Part shown: piece by piece, positions 1 to 8,852 of the stretch
Numbering within the stretch: position 1 is the first letter of the stretch
Layout of the letters: each line of letters opens with the position of its first letter
DNA from: Methylomonas sp. EFPC3
GTDB taxonomy: Bacteria > Pseudomonadota > Gammaproteobacteria > Methylococcales > Methylomonadaceae
Reading direction: 5' to 3'
Length of the DNA: 64,000 nucleotides
Assembly: GCF_029643245.1 (NCBI RefSeq)
Contig: NZ_CP116398.1
Coordinates: forward strand, 1,798,001-1,862,000
Program-made: the position numbers and the translations under genes
The notes under the pieces: model-generated
What the model was told of the DNA's origin: nothing
Seen by the model: the letters and a program-made list of their open reading frames with translations, nothing else
Databases searched by the model: none

Positions 1-10
1 CTTTACCGCA

Positions 11-2827
11 GTGGACACCATCAGCATACGCGGCGCCCGCACCCATAATCTGAAAAACATCGACCTCGACCTGCCGCGCGACAAATTGATCGTCATCACC
101 GGCCTGTCCGGTTCCGGCAAGTCGTCGCTGGCCTTCGATACCATTTATGCCGAGGGCCAGCGCCGCTACGTCGAGTCGTTGTCGGCCTATGCCCGCCAAT
201 TTTTGTCGATGATGGAAAAGCCGGACGTCGACCATATCGAAGGCCTGTCACCGGCGATTTCGATCGAGCAAAAATCCACCTCGCACAATCCGCGTTCGAC
301 AGTCGGCACCATCACCGAGATTTACGATTATCTGCGGCTGCTGTATGCCCGGGTCGGCATTCCACGCTGCCCGGAGCATGGCGTGTCGCTGCAGGCGCAG
401 ACCGTCAGCCAGATGGTCGATCAGGTGCTGGCGCAGCCGGAAGGCGAGCGCTGGATGCTGCTGGCGCCGGTGATTAACGATCGCAAGGGCGAGCACGTCT
501 TATTGCTGGAAGACTTGAAGGCGCAAGGCTTTTTGCGCGCCCGCATCGACGGCGAAGTCTACGAACTGGACGAACCGCCAGCCCTGGATTTAAAGAAAAA
601 GCACACCATCGAAGTCATCGTCGACCGCTTTAAAATCAGGGACGACATTCAGTTGCGTTTGGCCGAATCGTTCGAGACCGCGCTAAGGCTGTCGGAAGGC
701 CTGGCGATTGCCGCGTCGATGGAAACCGATCAGCAATTGCTGTTTTCCGAGCGTTACGCCTGCCCGCACTGCGGCTACAGCCTCAGCGAGCTGGAGCCGC
801 GCATCTTCTCGTTCAACAACCCGAAAGGCGCCTGCCCGAGTTGCGACGGCCTCGGCGTACGCCAGCATTTCGATCCGCAATTGGTGGTACACAACCCGGA
901 CATCAGTCTGGCCGGCGGCGCTGTGCGCGGCTGGGACCGGCGTAACGCCTATTACTACCAGATCATTTGCGCGCTGGCCGCCCATTACAACTTCGATCCG
1001 GAAGCGCCATTCGCCAAGATTCCGCGCGACGTGCAAGCCATCATACTTTACGGCAGCGGCAACGAAAACATCGAGTTTCAGTTCCAGATGGGTAACGCCA
1101 AACCCAAAGTGTCGCGCCATCCGTTCGAAGGCATCATTCCCAACATGGAGCGCCGCTACCGGGAGAGCGACTCGCAAATGGTCCGCGACGAACTGGCGAA
1201 ATATCTGGCGCAACAGACCTGCTCGGTCTGCGACGGCGCCCGGCTGAACATCGGCGCCCGCAATGTGTTCGTCGAGGACCAGCCCTTGCACCATTTGACC
1301 CGGCTGCCGATCCGCGACGCCTTGCATTTTTTCCAGGCCTTGACCATCGCCGGCCACCGCGGCGAGATTGCCGCCAAAATTAACAAAGAGATTCAGGAGC
1401 GACTGGAATTTCTGGTCAACGTCGGTCTGGATTACCTGACCCTGGACCGCAGCGCCGATACGCTGTCCGGCGGCGAAGCCCAGCGCATCCGCCTCGCCTC
1501 GCAGATCGGCGCCGGCCTGGTCGGCGTGATGTATGTGCTCGACGAACCGTCGATCGGTTTACATCAACGCGACAACGAACGCCTGTTGAATACGCTGTTC
1601 AGACTGCGCGACCTCGGCAATACCGTGATCGTGGTCGAACACGACGAAGATGCGATCCGCGCCGCCGACCACATCGTCGACATCGGCCCCGGCGCCGGCG
1701 TACACGGCGGGCAGATCGTTGCGCAAGGCACGCCGGCGCAAATTCTGGCCGACGCCAACTCGCTGACCGGCCAATACCTGTCCGGCGCGGAAACCATTGC
1801 GGTACCGAACAAAACCACGCCCAACGATCCGGCCCGGCAATTAACGATCAAAGGCGCCAGCGGCAACAACCTGAAAAACGTCACGGCCAGTTTTCCGGTG
1901 GGGCTGTTGACCTGCGTCACCGGCGTGTCCGGCTCTGGCAAGTCGACCTTGATCAACGATACGCTATACAGCCATGCCGCCCGCGTCATCAACGGCGCCA
2001 GTTGCATCCCGGCGCCATGCGAGGCCATCGCAGGCCTGGAGCAGTTCGACAAGGTAGTCGACATCGACCAAAGCCCGATCGGCCGCACGCCAAGATCGAA
2101 TCCGGCCACCTACACCGGCATTTTCACGCCGATCCGCGAATTGTTTGCCGCGGTGCCGGAAGCCCGCTCGCGCGGCTACAACCCCGGCCGCTTCAGCTTC
2201 AACGTCAAGGGCGGCCGCTGCGAAGCCTGCGCCGGCGACGGTGTGATCAAAGTGGAAATGCACTTTTTGCCCGACATCTTCGTACCTTGCGACATCTGCC
2301 ACGGCAAGCGCTACAACCGGGAAACCCTGGAAATCCGCTACAAAGGCAAGACCATCCACGAAGTGCTGGAAATGACGGTCGAAGACGCCGCGGCGTTTTT
2401 CTCGGCCATCCCCAGCCTGGCGCGCAAGCTGCAAACCTTGATCGACGTGGGCCTAAGCTACATCACCCTCGGCCAGAACGCAGTGACCCTGTCCGGCGGC
2501 GAAGCGCAGCGGGTCAAACTGGCGAAAGAACTATCGAAACGCGACACCGGCACCACGCTGTACATCCTCGACGAACCGACCACCGGCCTGCACTTTCATG
2601 ACATCAAGCAATTGCTGAGCGTGCTGCACACGTTGCGCGACCACGGCAACACCCTGATCGTGATCGAACACAATCTGGACGTGATCAAGACCGCCGACTG
2701 GATCGTCGACATGGGCCCGGAAGGCGGCAGCGGCGGCGGCACGCTAGTCGCGGAAGGCACGCCCAAGCAGATTGCCAAGCATAAGACTTCGCATACTGGG
2801 GCTTATTTAAAGCGGTTTTTCAGTTGA
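11..2827 (+). CDS. uvrA: UvrABC excinuclease subunit A
   Basis: UvrA is the damage-recognition ATPase of nucleotide excision repair; it works as a dimer that loads UvrB on DNA. The 938 residues match the usual length and show two ABC modules: Walker [10 protein letters not shown] at 31-39 and GVSGSGKST from about 638, with LSGGEAQR signatures in both halves. Zinc ligands are visible as CPHC (about 251) and CPSC (about 275), and a second module starts CEAC near 737 with CDIC some 25 residues on. The start is a GTG ten bases into the window; the [15 protein letters not shown]-terminus matches known UvrA starts, so I take the gene as complete. Its promoter lies outside the window. Confidence 0.97.
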   Translation: MDTISIRGARTHNLKNIDLDLPRDKLIVITGLSGSGKSSLAFDTIYAEGQRRYVESLSAYARQFLSMMEKPDVDHIEGLSPAISIEQKSTSHNPRSTVGTITEIYDYLRLLYARVGIPRCPEHGVSLQAQTVSQMVDQVLAQPEGERWMLLAPVINDRKGEHVLLLEDLKAQGFLRARIDGEVYELDEPPALDLKKKHTIEVIVDRFKIRDDIQLRLAESFETALRLSEGLAIAASMETDQQLLFSERYACPHCGYSLSELEPRIFSFNNPKGACPSCDGLGVRQHFDPQLVVHNPDISLAGGAVRGWDRRNAYYYQIICALAAHYNFDPEAPFAKIPRDVQAIILYGSGNENIEFQFQMGNAKPKVSRHPFEGIIPNMERRYRESDSQMVRDELAKYLAQQTCSVCDGARLNIGARNVFVEDQPLHHLTRLPIRDALHFFQALTIAGHRGEIAAKINKEIQERLEFLVNVGLDYLTLDRSADTLSGGEAQRIRLASQIGAGLVGVMYVLDEPSIGLHQRDNERLLNTLFRLRDLGNTVIVVEHDEDAIRAADHIVDIGPGAGVHGGQIVAQGTPAQILADANSLTGQYLSGAETIAVPNKTTPNDPARQLTIKGASGNNLKNVTASFPVGLLTCVTGVSGSGKSTLINDTLYSHAARVINGASCIPAPCEAIAGLEQFDKVVDIDQSPIGRTPRSNPATYTGIFTPIRELFAAVPEARSRGYNPGRFSFNVKGGRCEACAGDGVIKVEMHFLPDIFVPCDICHGKRYNRETLEIRYKGKTIHEVLEMTVEDAAAFFSAIPSLARKLQTLIDVGLSYITLGQNAVTLSGGEAQRVKLAKELSKRDTGTTLYILDEPTTGLHFHDIKQLLSVLHTLRDHGNTLIVIEHNLDVIKTADWIVDMGPEGGSGGGTLVAEGTPKQIAKHKTSHTGAYLKRFFS

Positions 2828-2899
2828 TGCGACTTGCCGCCGCACGATGGACTGCTGATTGGGATCAGTCCCATAAAGGGTAGACGAAGGAGACGAGCC

Positions 2900-3490
2900 A
2901 TGGCTCTAGCGCTAAAAGACCGGCAACAACACACCTACGGCGAATATCGACAATGGCTGGACGACGTGCGCTACGAACTGATCGACGGCGCCGCCTATCT
3001 GATGTCGCCGACACCCGATTTGGCCCATCAAGACGTTGCCGGGGAAATTTATTGTCAAACCGCCAACGCATTGCAAGGCAGTTCCAGCGGCGCCTTCATC
3101 GCGCCGCTGGACGTACGCCTACCGAGCCACGACGAAGCAGACGAACTGATAACCAGCGTCGTACAACCCGATGTGTTAGTCGTCTGCGACGCCAACAAAC
3201 TGGACAGACGCGGCGTGCGCGGTGCGCCGGACTGGGTCGTGGAAGTGTTGTCGCCGTCCACTGCCAGTCACGACCAGATCAAAAAACGCGATCTCTACCA
3301 ACGCCATGGTGTGCGCGAATACTGGCTGGTGCATCCCATCGACCGCCTGCTGTTCGTCTACAAGCTGCAAAACGGCGAATACGGCAAACCCGAGCTGTAC
3401 CCGCTGGAAGGCGAAACTCAGGTCGGCATTCTGCCGGAGATCGTGATCCGTTGGGACGAGTTGGTCGCGCGCTTGCCCAAGGATTATTGA
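2900..3490 (+). CDS. Uma2-family (DUF820) putative restriction-endonuclease-fold protein
   Basis: A 196-residue protein of the Uma2/DUF820 family, which has a PD-(D/E)XK nuclease-like fold and unknown biological role. Family features visible are the N-terminal YELIDG segment, the PDVLVVCD strand, the PDWVVEVLSPST core carrying the acidic catalytic-type residues, and YWLVHP. I chose ATG 2900 because AAGGAG lies eight bases upstream; a longer TTG-started frame from 2834 would begin just past the uvrA stop and has no ribosome site. It stands alone 72 bases after uvrA on the same strand. These genes are abundant in cyanobacteria and scattered in other bacteria. Family assignment is firm; activity is unproven. 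Confidence 0.85.
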   Translation: MALALKDRQQHTYGEYRQWLDDVRYELIDGAAYLMSPTPDLAHQDVAGEIYCQTANALQGSSSGAFIAPLDVRLPSHDEADELITSVVQPDVLVVCDANKLDRRGVRGAPDWVVEVLSPSTASHDQIKKRDLYQRHGVREYWLVHPIDRLLFVYKLQNGEYGKPELYPLEGETQVGILPEIVIRWDELVARLPKDY

Positions 3491-3926
3491 AGGATACAGC
3501 GGCGTCATCTAGGCCTGCACAGCCAAACCTGCCGTTTAGCCGAGGACGTTCGTGCTGATGCCGACCGCGTGGCAATTTTGCGCCTCGGCGACGAAATCGT
3601 GGTGCGCCAAACGCCCGTCAATGCCTCAGCTTCGAAGCCCCAATGCCTTGGCGGTTGATTTCATCGCCGAAAGCAATCACAAAAGCCGCAGCAAAAGCCA
3701 CTGTTCTATCGGGCAGATTGCCAAAAAATGTGAAATGCCTCATACCAAAACGGCCATTTTGTAAAAAAAACCGACAGAGGCACAGTCACCCTGATGGATG
3801 TGAAAATCGGTTTTAATTGATTGAAATCAAACAAAACTATGATTTTTAACTTGACACTCCACTATTTAAAATCGGCCACTGCCGTCGATTGATGTGCATA
3901 AAAAGCTGACACCCACGGATTCGACG
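3491..3926. other. Intergenic stretch without an intact gene
   Basis: About 436 bases without a convincing gene. Around 3540-3610 one frame reads as a short coding-like peptide (containing VAILRLGDEIVVRQT), possibly a decayed gene end, but I cannot name it. The right half is AT-rich and holds the FNR-like box at 3817-3830. Confidence 0.5.
3817..3830 (+). promoter_or_regulatory. FNR/Anr-like operator box
   Basis: TTGATTGAAATCAA matches the FNR/Anr consensus TTGAT-N4-ATCAA at every fixed position. It sits about 100 bases upstream of the truncated reverse transcriptase. A possible -10 (TAAAAT at 3867-3872) follows, but no clear -35 is correctly spaced, so which transcript it would control is uncertain. 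Confidence 0.5.
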
Positions 3927-4406
3927 ATGTCGACACCGCAAAAACCCGCTAACGCCAGAGCTTTACCCCTCACGCCTGCGCACTTACAGCAGGCGGTCTG
4001 CCGGCAACGCCGGCAGTTTCCTGCGGATGCCGATATCCGGCACTGGCGACGGCATTGGCCGGCGCGCAAAAGCGGGCTATTGGCGAAGATTCAGAGCGGT
4101 GACTATCGATTTTCCCCGCAGCATCGGCTGTGCAAAACCGATGGTCAGGTCGTGCATCTATGGTCGGCTGAAGACGCGGTGGTCATCAAGCTGTTGAGCG
4201 CTTTGCTGCAGGACAGGCTGACCGTGTCGCCGACCTGCGTGCATGTCAAAGGCCATGGCGGCCCCAAGCGCGCCGTGACCCAGATCCAGGCCAAGCTGGG
4301 CGACTACCGCTTTGTCTGCAAAACCGATGTCAAGGGCTACTACCCAGCCATCAGCCCATACACGCAGCTCAATCAAAACTGCTACGCGACCCTAAAGCCG
4401 ATGTAG
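3927..4406 (+). pseudogene. Truncated reverse transcriptase (N-terminal remnant)
   Basis: The 159-residue frame resembles the N-terminus of a bacterial RNA-directed DNA polymerase family: a Trp-rich start (DIRHWRRHWP at 37-46), then HLWSAEDAVVIKLL, the VHVKGHGG segment near 105-112 and the FVCKTDVKGYY block at 129-139, which corresponds to the first catalytic Asp of the RT palm. Homology stops just after YYPAI; the last 17 residues look unrelated and the stop codon is supplied by the hairpin repeat starting at 4403. The rest of the palm, with its YxDD box, and the thumb are gone, so it cannot be an active polymerase. Start chosen at the ATG giving MSTPQK; a GTG or TTG further upstream is possible. 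Confidence 0.75.
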
Positions 4407-4473
4407 GGTGTGGTGAGTTTACGAACCGCACCGTCCGCGAACGATGCGCTTCACGGTGTTCAGCACATCCTAC
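4403..4473. repeat. Imperfect palindromic repeat, GTAGGGTGTGG type
   Basis: The left end GTAGGGTGTGGTGAGT is an imperfect reverse complement of the right end GTTCAGCACATCCTAC, giving a long stem of roughly 70 bases. It resembles a dispersed intergenic repeat I recall from methylotroph and other proteobacterial genomes. It supplies the stop codon that ends the truncated reverse transcriptase, placing the truncation junction at or next to the repeat. A fragment of its right arm recurs at 5655, where the second copy of the tandem duplication begins. Confidence 0.6.
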
Positions 4474-4499
4474 AGACCTAAACAGACTGTCGTGCCCCC

Positions 4500-4533
4500 C
4501 CCTCTCCTCGCGGGAGAGGGCTGGGGTGAGGGG
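4500..4533. repeat. REP-like hairpin element, copy 1
   Basis: CCCTCTCCTCGCGGGAGAGGG forms a short strong hairpin followed by CTGGGGTGAGGGG. The same element recurs at 5697-5730. This CCCTCACCCC-type sequence is a widespread dispersed intergenic repeat in proteobacteria. Confidence 0.6.
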
Positions 4534-4577
4534 AATAGCCTTAAACCAAACCTGCAACCGCTTGCCCTGACAGGGCA

Positions 4578-4662
4578 GTAGGTCCGATTAGTGAAACGTA
4601 ATCGGACGAATTTGAGGCCTTCATTCCTCCGAATACGCTGCGCTATTCGGAGCTACGCGAGC
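4578..4662. repeat. 85-base double-hairpin repeat, copy A
   Basis: The unit contains two inverted repeats: GTCCGATTA/TAATCGGAC and CTCCGAATA/TATTCGGAG, separated by about 20 bases. Nearly identical copies are at 5569-5653 and 5775-5859. It probably belongs to a dispersed non-coding repeat family; no coding potential is seen. Confidence 0.75.
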
Positions 4663-4682
4663 TGCCGAATTGAGCGACATTG

Positions 4683-5267
4683 TTAAACAGGAACCCTTTT
4701 GCCCCGAGTACGCAACCATCGTTGACTTAAAAGACCGATCCCGAGCAGCATCAGGGTGCTAGGCTCGGGGACGTTGTTGGTTGGACGTTGTACCCATATC
4801 GCCCATGTCTCAATATCGGATAGCTTGCTGTCGCTTGACCTATCGATAAATCTATTCAATGTCGCGGGCCGTATACGATCGTCTAGTTGCACAACTGACG
4901 TAGCCAACTGTGTCGTGCTTATGATTACCATTTGTGGGGTTAGAATAGCGCATGTAGCGCTTGAGCAACCGTTAATCAACGAAGGGCTATTTAAAAAGCG
5001 CCCGTCCGTGATTATTAAGTCAAGCAACGCCGTGCGAGCCTGTATGGATTCAGTAGGCATAAATGGAAAATCACTCTGCTCATCACAGCCGCTAAACAAT
5101 CCCACGCACGAGCCGTCTCCGATGAGTACATCGTATTTGTTTACCCCGACTAATATGCCGCGTGCGCCAGTCAATATACCGTTAGCGTCGGTGACGAGCG
5201 AAGCAGCGCTGCTACTGTGCAGGGGCAGCATCAACAGAAATAAAACCGCGGTTAGGGTGCGTAGCAT
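4683..5267 (-). CDS. PEP-CTERM sorting-domain protein, duplicate 1
   Basis: A 194-residue exported protein. It has an N-terminal signal peptide (MLRTLTAVLFLLMLPLHSSS, then AAS), a short mature domain, and a canonical PEP-CTERM tail: VPEPST, a hydrophobic helix (LMLLGIGLL) and a basic end (RTRGKRV). Such tails are processed by an exosortase and direct proteins to the cell surface or matrix. GGAGG precedes the ATG. It is a near-paralogue of the gene at 5880: the first 69 and last about 28 residues are nearly identical, while residues 70-165 are only weakly similar. The mature domain has four Cys in two spaced pairs and matches no family I know. Confidence 0.85.
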   Translation of the reverse strand: MLRTLTAVLFLLMLPLHSSSAASLVTDANGILTGARGILVGVNKYDVLIGDGSCVGLFSGCDEQSDFPFMPTESIQARTALLDLIITDGRFLNSPSLINGCSSATCAILTPQMVIISTTQLATSVVQLDDRIRPATLNRFIDRSSDSKLSDIETWAIWVQRPTNNVPEPSTLMLLGIGLLSQRWLRTRGKRVPV

Positions 5268-5654
5268 GTGTCCTCCAAGGGGGATGTAGTAAAGGCAAAT
5301 CGCCTGGCTATCTTTGCAAGCATGAACTGGGCCAGTCGAAACTTTTATGTCACCGATTATTAGTCGAATGAATGACCGAGCAGGCGACGTGGAAAATTTG
5401 TACGCAAAGCCGATGGGGGCTTAATGAGGCCATCGCCTACCTAAATCTGCCGTCAGGTGCCCTTGGAAGCACTGGTGGCACACCCGAGTCTACCGCTTTG
5501 GGTATTGGCTTCCGGATGGTCGTAAAAAGGGCAGCGAAACGCCGCTTAATCCTTAGTTTTGCAGGGCCGTAGGTCCGATTAGTGAAACGTAATCGGACGA
5601 ATTTGAGGCCTTCATTCCTCCGAATACGCTGCGCTATTCGGAGCTACGCGAGCT
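5268..5654. other. Intergenic stretch: duplicated upstream region plus repeat copy B
   Basis: No gene seen. Bases 5280-5564 are the upstream region of the first PEP-CTERM gene and recur with few changes at 6485-6773; they should include its promoter, which I could not place confidently. Repeat copy B (5569-5653) fills the rest and lies between the two duplicated units. Confidence 0.6.
5569..5653. repeat. 85-base double-hairpin repeat, copy B
   Basis: Almost identical to the units at 4578 and 5775. This copy sits exactly between the two tandem units and joins directly to the TGTTCAGCACATCC start of copy 2, so it marks the duplication junction. Confidence 0.75.
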
Positions 5655-5696
5655 TGTTCAGCACATCCTTCAGACCTAGTGACGGTCGTGAAAGCC

Positions 5697-5730
5697 CCCT
5701 CTCCTCGCGGGAGAGGGCTGGGGTGAGGGG
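5697..5730. repeat. REP-like hairpin element, copy 2
   Basis: Same CCCTCTCCTCGCGGGAGAGGG hairpin and flank as at 4500-4533, located at the matching position in the second tandem unit. Confidence 0.6.
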
Positions 5731-5774
5731 AATAGCCTTAAACCAAACCTGCAACCGCTTGCCCTGACAGGGCA

Positions 5775-5859
5775 GTAGGTCCGATTAGTGAAACGTAATC
5801 GGACGAATTTGAGGCCTTCATTCCTCCGAATACGCTGCGCTATTCGGAGCTACGCGAGC
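5775..5859. repeat. 85-base double-hairpin repeat, copy C
   Basis: Third copy of the two-hairpin unit, at the position in tandem copy 2 that corresponds to copy A in tandem copy 1. Confidence 0.75.
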
Positions 5860-5879
5860 TGCCGGATTGGGCGATATTG

Positions 5880-6476
5880 TTAAACAGGAACCCTTTTGCC
5901 CCGTGTACGCAACCATCGTTGACTTAACAGACCGATCCCGAGCAGCATCAGGGTGCTAGGTTCGGGGACGGTCGCCGGTTGGCTTTTTGTCCAGATCGCA
6001 TACGTGCGGCCGGACGCACGGGATGTGTCACTATTGCTTATGTTTTCTGTATACCCAATGAAAGGTTGTCTATCAGTTGGGAGTACTAGTCCATATATGT
6101 CGACGACGTTTCGTTGGAAAATGGATGGGGTGTATGGGGTTAGTAATATACAGTTGCCGAATGTAGACGCCACACAACCGGAAATCCTCGACGGGTCTTG
6201 GACGAAACGAGCATCGGATATTAAAAGCGCTAACAATGCGTCAACCGCAAGATAAGCGTCAGTAGCTATAAACGGGAAATCACTCTGCTCATCACAGCCG
6301 CTAAACAATCCCACGCACGAGCCGTCACCGAAGAATACATCGTATTTGTTTACCCCGACTAATATGCCGCGTGCGCCAGTCAAGATACCGTTAGCATCGG
6401 TGACGAGCGAAGCAGCGCTGCTACTGTGCAGAGGCAGGAGTATCATAAATAGAACTGCGGTTAGGGAGCGTAGCAT
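5880..6476 (-). CDS. PEP-CTERM sorting-domain protein, duplicate 2
   Basis: A 198-residue paralogue of the protein at 4683-5267. The signal peptide (MLRSLTAVLFMILLPLHSSS) and first 69 residues differ by only a few positions from duplicate 1, and the tail VPEPSTLMLLGIGLLSQRW plus the basic end is identical. The core (about 70-168) is strongly diverged, including its lengths between Cys residues. I chose the ATG at 6476 because GGAGG lies just upstream, as in duplicate 1; the same frame stays open to 6692 but that extension is the duplicated non-coding upstream region. The role is unknown: probably a surface or matrix protein anchored through an exosortase. Confidence 0.85.
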   Translation of the reverse strand: MLRSLTAVLFMILLPLHSSSAASLVTDANGILTGARGILVGVNKYDVFFGDGSCVGLFSGCDEQSDFPFIATDAYLAVDALLALLISDARFVQDPSRISGCVASTFGNCILLTPYTPSIFQRNVVDIYGLVLPTDRQPFIGYTENISNSDTSRASGRTYAIWTKSQPATVPEPSTLMLLGIGLLSQRWLRTRGKRVPV

Positions 6477-6973
6477 GTGTCCTCCAAGGGGATGTAGTAA
6501 AGGCAAAACGCCATAGCTATTTATGCATGCATGAACTGGGCCAGTCGAAACTTTTATGTCACCGATCATTAGTCGAATGAATGACCGGGCAGGCGACCTG
6601 GAAAGTTTGTCCGCAAAGCCGCTGGGGGGCTTAAGAGGCCACCGCCTACCTAAATCTGCCGTCAGGTGTCCTTGGAAGCACTGGTAGCACACCCGAGTCT
6701 ACCGCTTTGGGTATTGGCTTCCGGATAGTCTTAAAAATGGCAGCAACACGCCCTGTAATCCAAACTTTTGCAGCAACCCGATGACTACCGGCATAAGGCT
6801 AGTTCTGCTAAATACACTTAACCGGACGATCAAAAATTTAAAGGGCCGCCCGCAATCGGCCGAAAACTGTCGAAAAAACATTGAACATATATTTCAGCCG
6901 ATAGACTTTGCATGCCGATTCGATTGCCCTTCCATTGCATAAAACTCCAAAAAACGGATTATCTGTTCCCACT
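6477..6973. other. Intergenic stretch: second duplicated upstream region and unique spacer
   Basis: Bases 6485-6773 repeat the upstream region of the first PEP-CTERM gene. Bases 6774-6973 are unique and AT-rich; I see no gene in them. The stretch lies between divergently transcribed genes and so should hold both promoters. Confidence 0.5.
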
Positions 6974-7435
6974 GTGAACCACCGCCTCGGCATCATCTCG
7001 GACACCCACGGCCTGCTGCGCCCCGAAGCGCTGGCGGCGCTTGGCGGCTGCGAGCGGATTTTGCATGCCGGCGACGTCGGCAAGCCGGAGGTGTTGCAAG
7101 GGCTAAGGGAGTTGGCGCCGGTGACGGCGGTGCGCGGCAATAACGATAAAGGCGCATGGGCCGAGGAATTACCTGAATCCGCCCGTTTGACGCTGGCGCA
7201 AACCGGCATTTACCTGATCCACGATCTGGCCGAACTCGCCCTTGATCCGGCGGCAGCCGGGATTCGGGTTGTGATTTCCGGCCATTCCCACCGGCCGGCG
7301 ATTACGGAACGGGACGGCGTGTTGTATGTAAACCCCGGCAGCGCCGGTCCGCGCCGCTTTAAATTGCCGATCACCGTCGCCGAACTGATCATATCCGACC
7401 GAGTGCAGGCTAGAATAATCCCGCTACAGGTTTGA
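6974..7435 (+). CDS. YfcE/MJ0936-type metallophosphoesterase
   Basis: A calcineurin-like phosphoesterase of about 153 residues. All the metal-binding blocks are present in order: SDTHG near the start, HAGDV, GNND and SGHSH, followed by VNPGS near the end. Family members hydrolyse small phosphodiesters with Mn or similar metals; the natural substrate is not known. The start is probably the GTG at 6974, six residues before the first beta-strand; a TTG at 6908 would add 22 residues that do not fit the family. It is a single gene facing away from the PEP-CTERM pair. Confidence 0.88.
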   Translation: MNHRLGIISDTHGLLRPEALAALGGCERILHAGDVGKPEVLQGLRELAPVTAVRGNNDKGAWAEELPESARLTLAQTGIYLIHDLAELALDPAAAGIRVVISGHSHRPAITERDGVLYVNPGSAGPRRFKLPITVAELIISDRVQARIIPLQV

Positions 7436-7544
7436 GAGACTTTGTTTTAACGACCGGCGGATAAGATCGCCGCGGCCGCAACTTAAATACGTAAGCGCAA
7501 ACTGCGCCTAATCAACCCGCTTAACCGCGACAAAACCAACGACC

Positions 7545-8354
7545 ATGAGTTTCGACTTCAACGCTTACCTTAACCGCATCGGCATAGCCCGCCCCGAACC
7601 CACCCTGGCCGGCCTGAGCGCTTTGCAACAGGCGCAACTCGGCGCGATTCCGTTCGAGAACATCAACCCGCTGTTGGGCTTGCTGCCCGATTTGGCACCG
7701 GCGGCGTTGATGACCAAGATCGTCGCCAGCCGGCGCGGCGGGTATTGCTTCGAGCTGAACGGCTTATTCGAGCAGGCGCTAATCGAACTGGGATTTAGCT
7801 ACCAGCCGATCATGGCGCGGGTGCGGATGGGCCGCAGCGAAGGCGGGCCGAGGCTGCATTTGGCCTTTATCGTCGAGGCCGACGGCGAATCCTGGCTGGT
7901 CGATGTCGGTTTCGGCGGCCCCAGCCACTACCGGCCGTTGCGGCTGGGCACCGAGCAGGAACAAACGCTGGACCATAACCGGTTTCGCTTGCGTTTGGAG
8001 GCGGCATCGGGGGAAACCGTGCTGGAACGGCAGCAAGACGGCGAATGGTTTGCGCTGTACAGTTTCGACCGCTCCAGAGTGCAGCGCTGCGACCTGGAAG
8101 CGGCCAATCTGGTCTGCACGACCTGGGATCAGTCGCTGCTGTCGCAAAATCTGTTGATTTGCCGCAATACCGCCTCGGGCTGGGTACAGTTGTTCAATAC
8201 CAACTTTTCCCGATTCCATGCCGGAGAACAGATCAGCACGCCGGTTAACAGTCGGGCGCATTTGGGCGATTTGCTGGGCGGCCATTTCGACATCGAGCTG
8301 GCGGACGAGCAAATGGCTATGCTGGCCGAGCGGCTGGCGTTATCAGAAGCTTGA
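7545..8354 (+). CDS. nat: Arylamine N-acetyltransferase
   Basis: A 269-residue cytoplasmic enzyme that transfers an acetyl group from acetyl-CoA to arylamines and hydrazines by a ping-pong mechanism. The Cys-His-Asp triad is visible: C68 in RRGGYCFE, H105 in RLHLAF and D120 in LVDVGFGG. PFENINPL near residue 36 is also typical. Length matches the family. It follows the phosphoesterase by 109 bases with no strong ribosome site, so its start (ATG, MSFDF) rests on family alignment. It could act on xenobiotic amines; nothing nearby suggests a biosynthetic partner. Confidence 0.92.
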   Translation: MSFDFNAYLNRIGIARPEPTLAGLSALQQAQLGAIPFENINPLLGLLPDLAPAALMTKIVASRRGGYCFELNGLFEQALIELGFSYQPIMARVRMGRSEGGPRLHLAFIVEADGESWLVDVGFGGPSHYRPLRLGTEQEQTLDHNRFRLRLEAASGETVLERQQDGEWFALYSFDRSRVQRCDLEAANLVCTTWDQSLLSQNLLICRNTASGWVQLFNTNFSRFHAGEQISTPVNSRAHLGDLLGGHFDIELADEQMAMLAERLALSEA

Positions 8355-8495
8355 ATAGGAACAAGACAAGGTTGAGTCGTGATTAAATGCCGAGGCAGGC
8401 AACCCAAATCGAGAGCTGACTCTGCGAGTCGAATGATCGAGAGTAGAATCAGGTGCAGGCCGGAACCGGCTGCAACGATATTGAAACTTCGAGTC

Positions 8496-8571
8496 TGGTG
8501 GGTGCTGAGGGGTTCGAACCCCCGACCCTCGCCTTGTAAGGGCGATGCTCTCCCAGCTGAGCTAAGCACCC
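8496..8571 (-). tRNA. tRNA-Val (anticodon TAC)
   Basis: Reading the minus strand, GGGTGCT pairs with AGCACCC to form the acceptor stem. The D arm TAGCTCAGCTGGGAGAGCA, an anticodon loop with TAC closed by CGCCC/GGGCG-like pairing, and the T arm GGGGGTTCGAACCCC are all present. The CCA end is encoded. The intact cloverleaf makes the call firm. Confidence 0.97.
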
Positions 8572-8586
8572 GACTCGAGGCCGCGC

Positions 8587-8614
8587 ATTTTATCGAAATC
8601 GCCGCGGCGCGCAA
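8587..8614 (-). promoter_or_regulatory. Probable promoter of tRNA-Val
   Basis: On the minus strand TTGCGC (8609-8614) and TAAAAT (8587-8592) are separated by 16 bases, and the expected start lies a few bases before the tRNA 5' end at 8571. GC-rich sequence follows the -10, as in stable-RNA promoters. Confidence 0.5.
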
Positions 8615-8852
8615 ACTGTTTTTGTCGTTGGGTCCGCTCGACCCGGCTGATTTGCCGCCAAATTCTGCCGATGCCGGCAGTGCGCCGTCCCGATCGGCGC
8701 CGGTTTCCAAAGCCTCCCGGAGCAGACCGGCCGCGGCCGCGTCGCAGAGCTTGATAAATCCGTATTTTAGCCTAGGCTGATGTAAGCAATGGACTACAAA
8801 ACCTGCGGTCTGATAAGCTTCACCCCGACCCTACGTTTACCGACAAAATCGC
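8615..8852. other. Intergenic region before the diguanylate cyclase gene
   Basis: About 240 bases without a supported gene. Short open frames here have poor coding character. It should contain the promoter of the GGDEF gene at 8853, but no convincing -35/-10 pair was found. Confidence 0.4.

Larger units (their letters stand above)
4457..5564. repeat. Tandem duplication, copy 1 (about 1.1 kb)
   Basis: Copy 1 runs from TGTTCAGCACATCC to TTTTGCAG and is repeated at 5655-6773. The offset is 1197-1198 bases on the left and 1209 on the right, so copy 2 has about 12 more bases in the middle. It holds one REP-like hairpin, one 85-base repeat, one PEP-CTERM gene on the minus strand and about 300 bases upstream of that gene. 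Left and right thirds look nearly identical between copies; the coding core does not. Confidence 0.85.
5655..6773. repeat. Tandem duplication, copy 2 (about 1.1 kb)
   Basis: Second copy of the unit at 4457-5564, with the same order: REP-like hairpin, 85-base repeat, minus-strand PEP-CTERM gene and its upstream region. Non-coding parts align nearly base for base with copy 1. Small differences (for example GATTATTAG versus GATCATTAG upstream) show the copies are not recent assembly artefacts. Confidence 0.85.

Noticed and set aside
3540..3610. Short coding-like peptide in the 3.5-kb gap.
   Set aside because: Too short, no start or ribosome site, and no family recognised; mentioned only as a possible decayed gene end.
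3927..6773. Diversity-generating retroelement: RT next to variable protein cores.
   Set aside because: The RT is truncated before its YxDD box, no template repeat with A-specific changes was seen, and core differences are not confined to adenines.
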